The notes beneath the pieces were generated by a model that did not search any database, was not told the DNA's origin, and saw nothing but the letters and a program-made list of their open reading frames with translations. Both the position numbers and the translations under genes were made by a program. DNA of 64,000 nt from Lentinula raphanica (Eukaryota > Basidiomycota > Agaricomycetes > Agaricales > Omphalotaceae). The stretch is taken from NCBI GenBank assembly GCA_027919835.1, contig JANVFP010000031.1, positions 186,001 to 250,000 of the forward strand, in the 5' to 3' direction. Positions 10,019-22,036 of this stretch are shown piece after piece; positions within the stretch are counted from its first letter, which is position 1, and each line of letters begins with the position of its first letter.

Positions 10019-12299
10019 ATCCAGTCCGACCACAACGCTTTCGCACAAGGGACAACTGCTCGCCAAAACAGCATCCAGTTCAGCCCGGAGTTTATCCACC
10101 GTCTTCCCTCCATCATTATCGTTTCCGATCCTTCTACCTGCACCAATACCTGGTATCCATGTCGGCGCAGTGACCAACGCCGCAAGCGCATCTGGAACAA
10201 TCAAATCTCGTATCTTGTCTCCGGCCGAGAGTAGATTTCGTCCTAGCAGATTTGCTGCCCGAGTGCCGTTCTGAAGAGGGTTGCCAAAGTTGGCAGAAAG
10301 GAGAGTACGTTGCGTGTGGGTTTGACGGTTTTGCGATTGTACAGCTGGATTGACGGGGGCTAATGCTGAAGCGGTCATGTTGGCACTAGTACCAGCACCC
10401 TTCATCAATTCTGTCTGCAGTGCTAGTATCCGACGTAGTGTATGTGCTGGCAGATAATCTTTAATCTGAAACAACATCAATACTGATACTCCTTGGTTCT
10501 TATGATCAAATTCACTTACCAAAGTGATAAGACAGTCTGCATGAAAGTTGTGTCTACAAGGGAAAACATAGAACTGTCTTGTCAAGAGTAAGTGAGAGCA
10601 ATGAGAACAAACATCTCCCGCGTCGATCGTGACAAATCGATTCCGAAGCACATTGAAGCGCATTGATATCTTGCTTGATGGATTCTGCTGTCTGAGTTGC
10701 CTCGTCCATCTCAGTTCTCAACGCATCTATATGGGATGAGTATCCTTCCAGAGCATGTGCAATCTCCTCCTTGAAGTCGTCAATGACAACGAAGTCAGGG
10801 AAGAAAGGCAAAATGTCTTCAATCTTCAACAGTTCCGTATTCTCCAAGAATCGCATGGCTCTATCAAACATCATCAGGTCCAAAAGCCAGGTATCTCTCG
10901 GGGAAACAGACCCACGTTCTGATATCCTTCTTGTCCTGTACGACATAGCGCACAATCTTCAGCCACATCTTCTTCCTCAGGGGTTGATCATCTTCAGGCA
11001 TATCAGCGTTGATTTTTGCTAGCTCAAGATCACCTTTCTCCAGCGCCAAATCAACACTGTTTTCGTACAAGGCCATTTTGGAATAGATGTGCACACAAGG
11101 CTGTGTGCGGCCTGTCTGTTTACATAGACGTAAGGCGTAATCCAGATCGTAGTAAGGCTTCCCAGTGATAGGATCCGAGGGGGGCTGTGGAGAGGAATCT
11201 CAGTATTGGACCATCATCTGAAGGAGAAACTGAGCTTGATGGGGCGGAGGAAGGGAGGGTGTAGAAGGTGACAAGAAGGTTATGAATGGTAGGGGATGTA
11301 TTTGGTTGCTCAGACACAACATGATTGAGATAACGAATGGCCTGATTCGGGGAAAGAGGGTCGCGGAGAGCATGTTGAAGCTGCAATAGAGATGGTATGA
11401 GACGTATCGGATCCAAGGTAGGCTGTTTCAACCACGAATCAACTGTTACTTTCGGGGCCTGCCGCAAGAGTACCGCGCCGAATCTATAGTACAGCTCAAT
11501 ATCTGACTATGGGTAGACTTATGTGTGAGTTATACCGGAGTAGGAGAGATGCATTTCACGTTCACCTGTCGATTCAGGGCATCAAGTGCCTTTGACCATT
11601 CCTCTTCCATGATCCAATGTTCAATCACTCGTTCAGAGTCGCAGATGACGATAGCGTAATGAAGGTACATATTCGTAAGACCATGACCTTGAATGAGCTC
11701 ATATGTGGTTTTTGGGTCAATATTACTCTGGATACTATGTCAGTTGTTTCGGAAACCAAAGAGCAGCCCGACTCTAACCTTGTAGGTCTCAAGAAAGTGT
11801 CGTCAATCATCTTCGAGAATAGCACGTTCAGCTTGTAGGTTTCCAACGTCATGCAACACCGATTCGGACGCAACCATATCTTCCAACTCGTTACATTTGC
11901 TGAGATAAAACTCCACCAGCCAGGTAGCCAGCATCATCCGTTGTGTGATGTCAGTTGTCTTGGTCATGTTTCCAATCGTGAGATGAGATATGATCGTAAA
12001 GCGTCTTGCTCGTTGACGTCCAAGAACTTCAGTACCACCTCTTCGAAAGACACAGAACATTGGGCATAACATTGCGCAGCCTGGAAGAATCGTCCCTCCG
12101 TGAAAAAGTGATCGGCCTGAGCAGCGAGAACTTTGTTTCGTCGGCTGGCAGTCTAAATGAAATCAGTGACTGAGACTGGGTTGAAGATACTTTCCTAAGT
12201 ACCTTGGCACAGCGCAGTGCGATTTCGTACTGGCCCTTTTCCAAGTAGATTTTCCTTACGTCTCTGTCCTCATTCGCGACCAACAACTCGAAGATGGAC

Positions 12300-13333
12300 T
12301 GATCAGTGTATACCCAGTATGTCTTTCGAACAGGATCGGCAGTAATTCCTCGCACTTCTTCGTTCGGTTTCTAACAACAAGTAGGTTAGCAAAAGGAAAA
12401 AATTGGAAAGCAGCAATGGATGTTACCAGCGGCAGAGGTTCCTCGTTAGTGAGTTTATCGTCCAGGTTGCATACACCAGCAATACGACTTTAGTAAAGGA
12501 TAACATAGTGAAAATCGGTCAAGGTAAACGAAATTGGAAGCTGCGTCCCTCTTGCAGATGCAGTGTAGAGAAGAACGTAGACAGCATCGATGAAGTCATC
12601 CGACGTGCTCTCAAAAGTTGATATTCCCGTGGTATATTCCAGGAGCTGTAGGAGAATTAGACTTGGGGAACAGCAGAACGGAACTCCTGCTTACCAGTCA
12701 TCCAAGCAAGAGATCTTGGCAGTGAGTTAGCTTGTTCTGGATTGGCGGTATAGAAATGGAGTTCAGAGTGCTGTGTATCGCCCGGCAGTTCCAACATTTT
12801 CGGGACTTCATCTCTGTACAAGGCGAACATTATTGAGAAAATGCGACCACTGTCATCATTCCGAGGATCAGGAGTCCCGACGAGCTGGTATATTCGTGAG
12901 GGTGTCGTCACTATCACCAGAGCCCTTCTTGGATCTGACGGAAGGAAGAATTCATATTTGACGCTAGTTGTGGGTGAAGTTCGCGTAAGGAGAATGGCAT
13001 AGGTTGAATGTCCTCTCCTGGGACTTGAAGAAGTCCTTTTCGGCATTGAGCATAGCTTCATACACAGTCCCAATCCGCGCACCGATGAGTATTGCACGCG
13101 TAGATGTGGATTGTATACAAATACCAGTTCTGTCCTTGCGTAGATGTGATGATGATATGTCTTCCGGAACATTGCAGCTCTAGAGACGTTTCCCTGTCAG
13201 AATTTTTAGTTAGTGTGGTCGAATGCGTAATGTTCTTCATGTTTCGAGTACTTGCCTGTGCATGTTTTCGCCCTTCACAAAATCCACTCTTCTTCCTCTC
13301 CATCAACCATCTGTTTCGTCGTCGATTTGTCGT
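12300..13333. repeat. Segment shared with 300-1316
   Basis: Right-hand partner of the partial VPS18 duplication. Between about 12438 and 13330 only scattered differences are visible (for example one base at 774/12791 and one at about 1220/13237). Both copies share the TAA stop. The copies part at 1316/13333, next to a CGTCGATT short repeat. Confidence 0.88.
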
Positions 13334-13523
13334 CGATTCGTCTTCAACGTGTACTCGAAGCATCTACGCCTTTTCGAATCCTTTTAAACTTTATCACTGC
13401 CAATATCGTAGGGTTTCTCGGAAGAGCCGGTGATGTAGTTTGGGAAAACAAGCGCCGAGCTGATTCGGAAATCGCGTGAGGGCCCTGGAGGCCTTTCCTT
13501 TTTGGGATTTCTTGTTGGAAACC

Positions 13524-16500
13524 ATGTCGCTCATTGTTGTCTCCTTCTCAAGAGAAGAGACCGAGGCTGCTTTAGCCTTCTATTCTTCTCATGCTTCACA
13601 ACTTTCTCCCTCTATCTCGGGATTCTTTCAAAATTTCAGAGCTCAAGTGTATAAGGATTTTCAGCCTCCTCAGGACACGAATAGTTTTGCATCGTCTAAC
13701 GATATTCAGACCGCGACAAATCTTCCCGGAACGACGGCGAATGTCTTCCAGGCAATTACTCGACATCATTTACCTACCCCCTCCCCTTCTCCTCCCAGAT
13801 CGTTCAATGAGAATTGGGATTCTCAAGATTCTAGCTCTCTACAGACGATGCACCAAACTCCAAGGGACTTCTATCAGCCTACTTCTCTCACAACAAATCC
13901 ATCTTTGCCTCCGCCCTCCCCTTCGTCACTCAGATCTTTACAGGAGACGGACCCACTTCAGTCAGCGAAACCTCATTTACCCTCGGTCGAGTCAATCAAA
14001 AATACATTGGAGTCGGACAATGATGCAAGTGTTCAGAGTATCGCCACAGGAGCTCTTTTTGCTGATATGGCGCCACCGCAGGATGATGAACTGCAGACAA
14101 TCGAACAGGGCTTAGGAGGTGCTGGAAGCACCGGAAGGGAATTCGAACAGGAGCAAATAGGGTATGTCGGACAGAATATGGACCAAGAGAACAGTGTAAG
14201 TTAGCATTTTCTCATTTCGCTGCTCTAAGTGCTGATCAATTCATAGCGCAAAAGGAAAAGGCCAACGCGCGCCGAGTATGACGAAGACGAATACTTGGGA
14301 GAACACAATCAAGATAACGGGGAACCCGGGAACGATGGAGATGATGAAAATGATGAAGATTACATTGAAGGTAACAGCGAAGGTGGTGTTAGGGGTAGTC
14401 GAGGCGGTCAGGGTGGTAGGGGCGGTCAAGGCAGTCAGAGTGGCAGAGCTGGCAGAGGTGGTAGAGGTGGTAGAGGTGGTAGAGGTGGTAGAGGTGGTAG
14501 AGGTGGTAGAGGTGGTAGAGGTGGCGGAGGTGGAGGGAATTGCTCTAGAAACGGGGCAAATGTTTCGAGGAGACTTCGAGGTCAAAGACTCAGGTCAGGG
14601 TCAGAGGAATTGGGAGATGATCCCGGTATCTCTGGAGCAGGGTCTGGAGGAGAATCAGAGGATTTTGGGACCGAGACAGGGACCGGTGCCGGAAGCTCTT
14701 TGAACAAGTCCTTCGTTTATACTCCCGATAGAGCGGCGCCCTCCCAAGAAATTCAGCAGGAGAGCACTCTTCTCCTTCTTGGTCTATCTTCCTCGCCGAG
14801 TAGTCTGGACTGGGTGGAAGGATTCGTCAAGGCTATCGAAGGAGAAGCATGGGCCGAATCTGACGCTTTAATATCGGAGTCCTTGAAGAATCTCGCCCTT
14901 CGCTGTTCCCGTTCAAAGAACATGGACGTATTCGCTACCTTCTGTAGGATGTTAAATGAACTCATGTTTGCTGCAAAAGTGAACAGGTAAGTTCAATAAC
15001 CTTCTCTGAGCTCTAAAATACTTACGTAGACTCTAGTATCATTCATGTTCAACAAAGAGCTTTCCCTTCGAAAATGCCCAGCCTCAAGAGTATTTTGAAC
15101 ACGTTGAAGCAGGAAGGCTTCAGCGAAAGAGAGCTGGGTACTTGGATGAGTGCCGGAACTCGTTGGGCAAGAGTAGCTGGGGCCGGTGAGTTTTGAGATT
15201 TGAGCAAGCCCTCGCGCTAATTCTAGTCTTCTAGCTTCTGTATACTCCCTGATCTTGATTGCTGAGAAGCGTCTGTCTTACCGGTGGGGAAGGGAAGTAT
15301 CTTCTGCAACTCTGATAGAGGCCTGCCACCAAATGAGATCTCCTTCTAACAAAGGTAAGACTTCGTATAATTTCTCTTCAAATAATCCTCATCTAGTTCC
15401 TTAGTCACTCTCGCGTTGGTTCAGGAAGGTCTGATTCCTACGCTGGTCAAGCTTCAGAAAGCTATATCCTTCACTATACCTGTTCTCTTCTCCTACTCCA
15501 CCAGGGAAATTTATCGCCTGCCTTCTGTTATGAATATTGCCCAAGTTGAAGAAACGGATTGGTATTTCGATCTTTTTTACTACAGGTGAGAACTTCATCC
15601 AAGAATAGATCATTGTTCGTCTCAAACTTTCTATCAGAATAGCTGTAAACGTCCCTCGCAGTAGAGAACTATGGAAAGGGATTTTAGAGTTCCGACCTCT
15701 GGATGGAAACATCACCTCCTTCTATACGTTCAATCAGCGCCATCTTAATTCATCCACCGACTCCCAACAACCTGCTATCACTGCCTGGGATATAGATGGA
15801 CCTCTATCCGAAGAGGAGATGGAGAAATCGATCTTGGACAAAAACTCTCTTCCGCTACTTGACCTACCTCCTGTCACTTTTGCCGGGTTCGCTGGAGATG
15901 TTCTCAAGATAGAGTCTGAGAAATGGGGACCTTTCTACGTCGTCAAAGCCTCCTTTAACAGCAGAAAATTACTGCTCAAAGGGGATCGTTCTCCTTTCAA
16001 ACCGAACGGTCGCGAGTCATGGACTGAGAAACAGCGAAAAATTGTCGTTAAGGGAGAACGTCCCTCGACACTCAAAGAATTCTCCGAAAAAGTGAGTTAA
16101 CAGTGACTGTGTTCAAGTACTTCCAAAGAAGATGATCGTTAGATTCGCCTGCGTTACGATGAAGGTACCGGAGCTATAAAAGCTAAGCAGAAATGGCTGT
16201 TTCTCACTCAGGAGGCAATAGGCGGGTAAGGTCTCTTTTTCCTACGTTGACAAGCAAACGACATATCGGTGCCTTCTTCAGGAGAGAAGTCAAGGTAGTG
16301 GATGAAGAAGACAGGACTGTGGTAGCTGTGGACTCTACGTTGCCTGAAGAGCAAAGAAACAGTCTACGGAATGCCATAGTAGCTTTTTGCTGCTCCACCA
16401 GCGTGGACCTTCAGAACAGAAACACTTCTGAGCTGGCTACACCGCCGATTTTTCAGGTTTGGCACCTTTCTTACTATGCGAGATTTGGCCAGTCAGTGAG

Positions 16501-17279
16501 TGTTTACCTCTTCGAGTCCTCTGACAGACACGAACTGACACGTTTGCTAGGGAAAACCTATTCCGAAAGACTTCCATCCTCTACATATCAAAAGGGCTGA
16601 TGGTTCTAAAGTTAATCATGGCCAATTCTTCGTTAGGGCTTCTAAAGATTTACAAGTTTATGGGCGGGAGTTTACAGCGCTGTCTGAGGCTATAGGGGAC
16701 GTTTTACAGGATATAGTAGAAAAGGTAAGTGACCCTCTCGGAAGTTCCTTCTTTGCCTGACCTTTATTCTACCTCTTAAGCGCATCGCCAGGGACCCGGA
16801 TCTTTTCGGAAAAGAAGTTGAGGCTATGATCGACATTATGCCTCTTCAAGACTTCACACCCGTTGCACCTTTCACCGGTCTAGTCATCAACATTAACTCA
16901 GTCACGGCGGCTCATAAGGACGGAGGAGATTTAGGAGGTTGCCTCGTCATCAGTCTTGGCTCTTACGAAGGAGGGGAGTTATGTCTATACCAGCCGCGAC
17001 TAGCTGTTGAGACTAGAAATGGCGATATAGTCTCTTTCAAATCTCAAGATCACTTACATTTCAACTTGCACTACCAAGGGGAACGTTGTTCCATCGTTGT
17101 TCAGACGGATAGAAACGGTCTTTCTTATTTAAAGGACTCTAACGGTTGGAAGGAAAATCCCTGGGTAAGATAAAGTATCAATTCCTTTATACTGCCTGTC
17201 TGTTTGTACGTAGTATATCAAGCTGTGGACCATGAAACGATTCAAAAAAGAAACAGCAGATAGAGCAAAAAGTGAGTAA
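13524..17279 (+). CDS. TET/JBP-like 2-oxoglutarate/Fe(II) dioxygenase
   Basis: A multi-exon gene of roughly 1000 residues that can be spliced without a stop; for example exon 1 ends at 14195, exon 2 starts at 14247, and the last exon ends YIKLWTMKRFKKE...SE at 17279. The N-terminal part is disordered and Ser/Pro-rich, followed by an acidic block and an Arg-Gly tract (about 14400-14530). The C-terminal part matches the fungal TET/JBP oxygenase fold. The HxD pair AHKDGG has its His codon at 16913. It is followed by EGGELCLYQP, RNGDIVSF and DHLHFNLHY with the distal His at 17057. The 2-oxoglutarate-binding Arg is in GERCSIV at 17084. Family members oxidise methylated bases in DNA or RNA, so a nuclear role is likely; the substrate is inferred. 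In Agaricomycetes these genes expanded together with KDZ transposons, but no KDZ transposase is visible here. An upstream in-frame ATG at 13476 is an alternative start. Confidence 0.82.
14456..14530 (+). repeat. 9-bp tandem repeat coding Gly-Gly-Arg
   Basis: Eight or so near-perfect copies of GGTAGAGGT inside exon 2 of the dioxygenase gene, encoding a GRGGRGG tract. RGG tracts commonly bind RNA or G-rich nucleic acid. Copy number is probably polymorphic. Confidence 0.9.
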
Positions 17280-17402
17280 TTAGATCGATTGATTAGCTAT
17301 AGGCAAAATGCCGTAGGATGTAGTAGACGGTCGACAAGGAAGAAAGTCAGCAGATGCAAGTGAAAGCAGTAGAAGTTCAAGCACATAGGGACCGTCAACA
17401 GC

Positions 17403-18300
17403 TTAGGAAATAGAACTAGAACCAGTATCTGGGGTACTATCCTCCAAAGAATAAGCATACGCCAAGAACCCTTCTATCCTTCTTCGATTCAAGCTTTCCC
17501 TAACATATTGTTCTAGAGAAACGCCCGGGGGTAGCGCAGACAGAGGAGTGTTTTGAAGGGCCACCTCCTCCCAACATTCATCGAGGTTGACTCGTGAACT
17601 AGACGCTTCACGAGTCTCCCAGTCAGAGACCTGTTCCTTTGCAAGGGCCTCAAAGTCGGTATAGTCGGGATGAATAGAATCCGTCTGCATTTGAGCGAGG
17701 GAGAAAATAGTATTGTTTCTTCTGAGAGCTCTTCCTTGTCTGACTGGACTAGGCGATGGAGGAGCTGTAGGAGTCTCTACTGCTGTAGGCATTGGAGTCT
17801 GAGCAAGGAAGAACGTATCATGCCTACTAAGGGCTCTTCCTTGTCTGACTGGAATAGGCGATGGAGGAGCTGTAGGAGTCTCTACTGCTGTAGGTGTTGG
17901 AGTCTGAGCAAGGAATAAGAACGTATCGTGCCTACGAAGGGCTCGTCCTTGTCTGACTGGACGAGGCGATGGAGGAGCTGTAGGTATCTCCACTGATGTA
18001 GGCTTTGGAGTATGAGCAAGAAAGAAGAAAGTATCATGTCGCCGAAGAGCTCTTCCTTGTCTGACAGGACTAGGCGATGGAGGAGCTGTAGGAATTTCTA
18101 CTGACATAGGAGTTGAAGGCGTAGAAATCCTTACTGATGGTATGGTTTGAATGACAGCTACATAAATGAAAGACGTATAAGTTTACCTTGAGGGCGATGT
18201 ACTCTAATCTTTCGAAAACGGGTTTCAAGAAATTCTTGGTAAAGTTTTTCCTTAGCTTGTACTAATCCGAGGTTGTGAGCTCTTGAATTTGAAGGAGATA
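17403..18300 (-). CDS. Hypothetical protein with four ~40-residue repeats
   Basis: The main exon (18107-17403) opens with four tandem units built on PTAPPSP-PVRQGRALRRHDTF-LAQTP, each about 40 residues. A unique acidic tail follows (NLDECWEEVALQNT, SLEQYVRESLNRRRIEGFLAYAYSLE). An upstream exon reading VQAKEKLYQEFLETRFRKIRV (about 18280-18185) ends at a GTAAAC donor and probably belongs to the gene. The start is not settled; frames further upstream to 18578 are uncertain. No domain recognised. It converges on the dioxygenase gene, about 120 bp from its stop. The repeats resemble short basic docking motifs, but no function can be assigned. Confidence 0.5.
17725..18110. repeat. Four ~120-bp coding tandem repeats
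   Basis: Four direct copies with a few substitutions and 3-bp length differences. Each contains a TCTTCCTTGTCTGACTGG-like core followed by GGCGATGGAGGAGCTGTAGG. They encode the repeat domain of the leftward gene. Confidence 0.88.
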
Positions 18301-18579
18301 CTACCACACTGATTACCTGAATTCTTTTTCTTTAAATGCTTGAGGGGTTTGAAAGGTAGCTTCGTGAACAGAGAATGTTTGACATAGACAACGACCATCT
18401 TGAGCAGCGCAATGACAAGTTGAAGTTGAAGTAAAGCTTGACCAAAGCCTTCAAGGCACCCACGCCGATTGTACGCCGAATTCGTTCGCGACCGGCGCTT
18501 GTTTTCCATGCTCATTCTCTCCGCGAAACGCGAACAATGATTATGGAAATCAATGGAAACTATCTCTTCAATGCACACT

Positions 18580-21500
18580 TTTCAACTATGAACACCTTTC
18601 ACTCTTGATCTTGATTGACCCCAGGCTCCCTTACTACGCCTCCTTCGCTGCAAAAGGCTTTGGAGAAATGGTTGGAAACATGAAGGTCTGTCGCTTCCAC
18701 AGAAGGAAAACTCACAATTGGTCAATGTCCAGACATCCAACGTTTGTTTTGCTACAGTCTTCTCCTCGCTCGCCTAACATCGTGATAGCAGAACTCTCAT
18801 GTCGGAGTCTGGTGCAGCGCTCTCTGTCCTGTCGCTTACAAGAATCGGTGCTCCTCGACGCTCGTGCCTCCTGCAGAATCGTCTCATCGATTGAGCAAAA
18901 AGAGGAGTCCAAGGTGACCAGAAACTTGGAGAAGGATCGATCAAACATCTATGAGAACATCCTCCACGTTTTATACCAACACATAATTACATCTGCAGCA
19001 AGTCACAGGTCTTCTGCCCCGAGACGTATTGGGCCTTATTCGCCTTTACACTAATCAAGTCATAGGTACTCTGTTATTCCTGTAATCTCGTTGAGATTAG
19101 CCACAGGCGACAAAAGATGAAAGAGATAGCTGACAAGTATGAGAGGCTTACAACGCTGCCTCCGGGCTCACGGATCTCTTCGGTCTTTGTCTTGTTCGAC
19201 AATGCCATTGCTGAGCTCGACACAGGTTCGGAAGAGAGCTACAAGCATTCCCCCTTTATCACGCAACTGTCGAGGTCAATTCATTCACCCTCTGGACTTC
19301 GGATATGCAGGATCTTGGTGACTATATTGTGCATTACATCCTGAGCTTCACACTATACAATCACTAACGGACAAACCCACAGACAAGGCAGAGGCTGCTG
19401 ACGCCACATACTGAGGATTGAAGGGCTTGATTAGTACCCTGTGTTGCATCTTTCTCCTCTTCACACTCTTCATGAGTCGGAACACTCTATGAACATCCCT
19501 TTTACCACATATTTTCCCTTTCAATTCTGCATATCCGTACTTGACATTCAATTCCTCTACATCAAGGCTACACTACATAGTATAGATTATGGCAATTCCT
19601 TCTGCATAGGTTCTGGTGTGTTAAAAAAAACATGATAAGTTTCCATGCAGTCTTTTTCCTCGACAAGTCCAAGTTGACACCGGAACGGCTTTCTTACCTC
19701 CCAACACTTGTCTTCGCTTTCGATTGCCTCATCCAAACTCGATAACTCTACTTCATGCGTAGCTTCCGATATTGACCTCTTGCCTGATGATCTTGGATGA
19801 GAGCTCCGGCCCGCTTCGAAAAACGTTTTTTGCAACCAACTTTGAAATCTAGTTTCTGCGTACAACTATCACAAGTGGTCTGTGGACCAAACCTTGTACG
19901 CGCCACGACGAAACTGCTTCAACCGTCTTTGTCGTTTCCAACTACTGCTATGTTTTTGTTGGCCCTATGACTGTCTTTGGTTTTTGAGGTGCGTAGTATT
20001 TTCAAGTCCAGATAAACCTGTCGCTTAAATTACTTTGTGAAGAAATTCAATCTGCTTTGCCAGAACGACCAGGGATGGAGACACTATGTCGCGTTGGAAT
20101 CGACATCTATCAACGAACTCACAGAACTCCAAACCTTTCCGTGCACCGTGCAGCAGATGGAGAAATGGATAATCGGATTGTTTCTCGCCATCGCAGCAGA
20201 ATCACCTATACGAACTTGGGCACAGTTTTCCAGAATCCCACTTACACCTGTCAATGCCTTCAGCAGGGAGGAACCTATTCCATGTTTAATTTCGTCGAGA
20301 CTACTCCAGACATCATATCGAAAAATAGTTGCTACGGCATGCGTTCTTGAAGCTCGCGGTGGTTCGTCAGGATTCCCTTGAGACAATGTGCCTCCAAATG
20401 CCTCAATCATGTCATACTCCCATCTGTCTCCCTTCACTCCCCCTCAGATAGTTCTCTCGAGCTTGATCCGAAGCCATATCTGTCGAAAACACGGCTTCAT
20501 TCCGTTTCTTCTTGTTTCTTCGAACTTCAGCTTTAGGAATCGCCAAACTCGTGGCCAAAGCTCACTTACCACCCCGGATTATAGGTGGTAGAAGAGTGTC
20601 CCGGTTTGGACATAGACCAGGCAACAAAGCTGGAGTTCCTGTATTCCCGGTTCGGACACAGGGCCTGACGCAGGCCGAACTCAGAACCTCAGTTCGGACA
20701 TTCTATGGCATGAACTCCAGGCTTGGTATGGAGGAATTCGTCTCTTGATTACCCAGTCCAGTTGGTTACCCTGGCTGTCTAAATTGCTTGGACCCCTTCG
20801 ATTGAGAACGCTCTCGAAGCTGAACAGGCTCAGTAGGCATGGGATTCAGTCAATCAAGCCCTCGATCTTCGCCGATATCGTCCTGCAGGAACTTAGCCCT
20901 ATGACTCTACAAAAGTGGAACCATCTCATCACTGACCTCGTACACCAGCGTGATGTTACCAGGTCTCTGCTTCAATCTGCTTCAACAACATGCCATAGAC
21001 AAAGATGGCTATACAGAACGAGGTTCTATTTCGAGAGGAGCATATCAAACCCACTTGTACTTCAGATGGGTGTCTTGGACAAGCTTGCACAGACCCCACT
21101 TACCGATCATGTGTACATGGCACTGACGCCGACTGGGTGGTGCACCTTTTGGTCCAACTGGAACAGGTAGATACTTCTTTGCTATCCTATCTTACCGTGC
21201 TCATTCTAGTTTCAGGTAAAGCTGAATATGTCAAGTCCGTCGGTACTAAACTGGGCCCATTCATGACGAGAAGTCCGACTTCGAAGCGACAGGTAGAATC
21301 TTCGTCGGAATTCGTCGATTGAGTGCCTGGGGCTGCTCCGACGAGTTATTGGAAGAGCGACCTCCGAGCAAGTTCAGAGATTCAAGATGGTCTTGCTGCG
21401 CTGGTCAAGAACTCCACCAATGAAATTGAGGTGGTCGGAAGAAACTTGAAGATCAACAAGAACTTCGATATGTCTTCGCCTGTTTTCAGAGAACCGACCT

Positions 21501-21930
21501 GGTGCGAGTACCCCACCTACGCTGGACGTTCTCAGTTCCCTCCTAAGTTGACCGGAATGACGGGTTATTCACCACGTTCTTGGAAGAATTGTTGATGCCA
21601 TGCTCGTACCGAGAGTGGAAAGTGCCGCTGGATTATTTTCACTGTAGACGTTGATACGATCTGAACAGGTCAGTCAATCTTCTCATTCATTGAATCAAAG
21701 AACAGTTTCTTACCCTAACACTATCATCAGTGTGCACCAGTGTCCTCGATCACAAGAAATTTTATACATTACCCTTGAACGAAAACGACCGAATCTTCCT
21801 TTCGAAGTCCGAATCATTTTTGAGGTCGAGCACTTGAAAAAGCGACGCTCGCCTCCGTCAATCTCTGTGGTATGACAGTGAAGATATCGTCGAGCCTTCC
21901 ATGGCATATGAAAATGTCTCAATACCTTCT
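18580..21930. other. Gene-poor stretch, no supported gene
   Basis: Only short frames are present (for example 18605-19054, 20037-20381, 20745-21170). They have no recognisable domain, and plausible protein-like text changes frame frequently. It looks like decayed coding sequence or non-coding DNA. No RNA gene or transposon terminus was found. Confidence 0.4.
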
Positions 21931-21933
21931 CGA

Positions 21934-22036
21934 GACGAAGAAGACGCGGACGAAGAAAACGCGGACGAAGAAGACGCGGACGAAGAAGACGCGGACGAAG
22001 AAGACGCGGACGAAGAAGACGCGGACGAAGAAGAAG
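21934..22036 (+). repeat. 15-bp minisatellite (GACGAAGAAGACGCG)
   Basis: About seven head-to-tail copies with one A/G variant unit. The forward frame 21901-22152 reads DEEDA repeats, another reads KTRTK repeats, and the reverse strand reads Ser/Ala or Phe/Val repeats. The 83-residue forward frame starts MAYENVSIPS and could be a relic exon. No real gene around it is supported. Confidence 0.88.

Larger units (their letters stand above)
10005..13333 (-). pseudogene. VPS18: VPS18/PEP3 pseudogene (HOPS/CORVET core subunit)
   Basis: Spliced leftward exons match Vps18 along most of its length. The propeller part includes GRHIIITSTQGQNWYLY, YEAMLNAEKDFF and SELHFY. The clathrin-repeat solenoid includes WVYTDQSIFELL, AAQCYAQCSVSFEEVVLKFL and TTYELIQGHGLTNMYLHYA. 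The C-terminal part has LLKIEDILPFFPDFVVIDDFKE, a coiled coil and a RING-type finger (CSHCSHLLL, PCRHNFHADC, CPLCESV). Several lesions exclude a working gene. There is an in-frame TAA at 12490-12492 inside DFHYVILY/SRIAGV and an in-frame TGA at 11803-11805 between ILEDD and RHFLETYK. There is a frame change near 11.97 kb and more in the propeller, where about 40 residues are also missing. The LINE removes the last codons, and no credible N-terminus is found beyond 13.3 kb. Confidence 0.87.

Noticed and set aside
13476..13523. Upstream in-frame ATG of the dioxygenase gene (MRALEAFPFWDF...)
   Set aside because: Possible, but the second ATG at 13524 is the cleaner start and nothing in the upstream 16 residues is family-like; kept only as an alternative.
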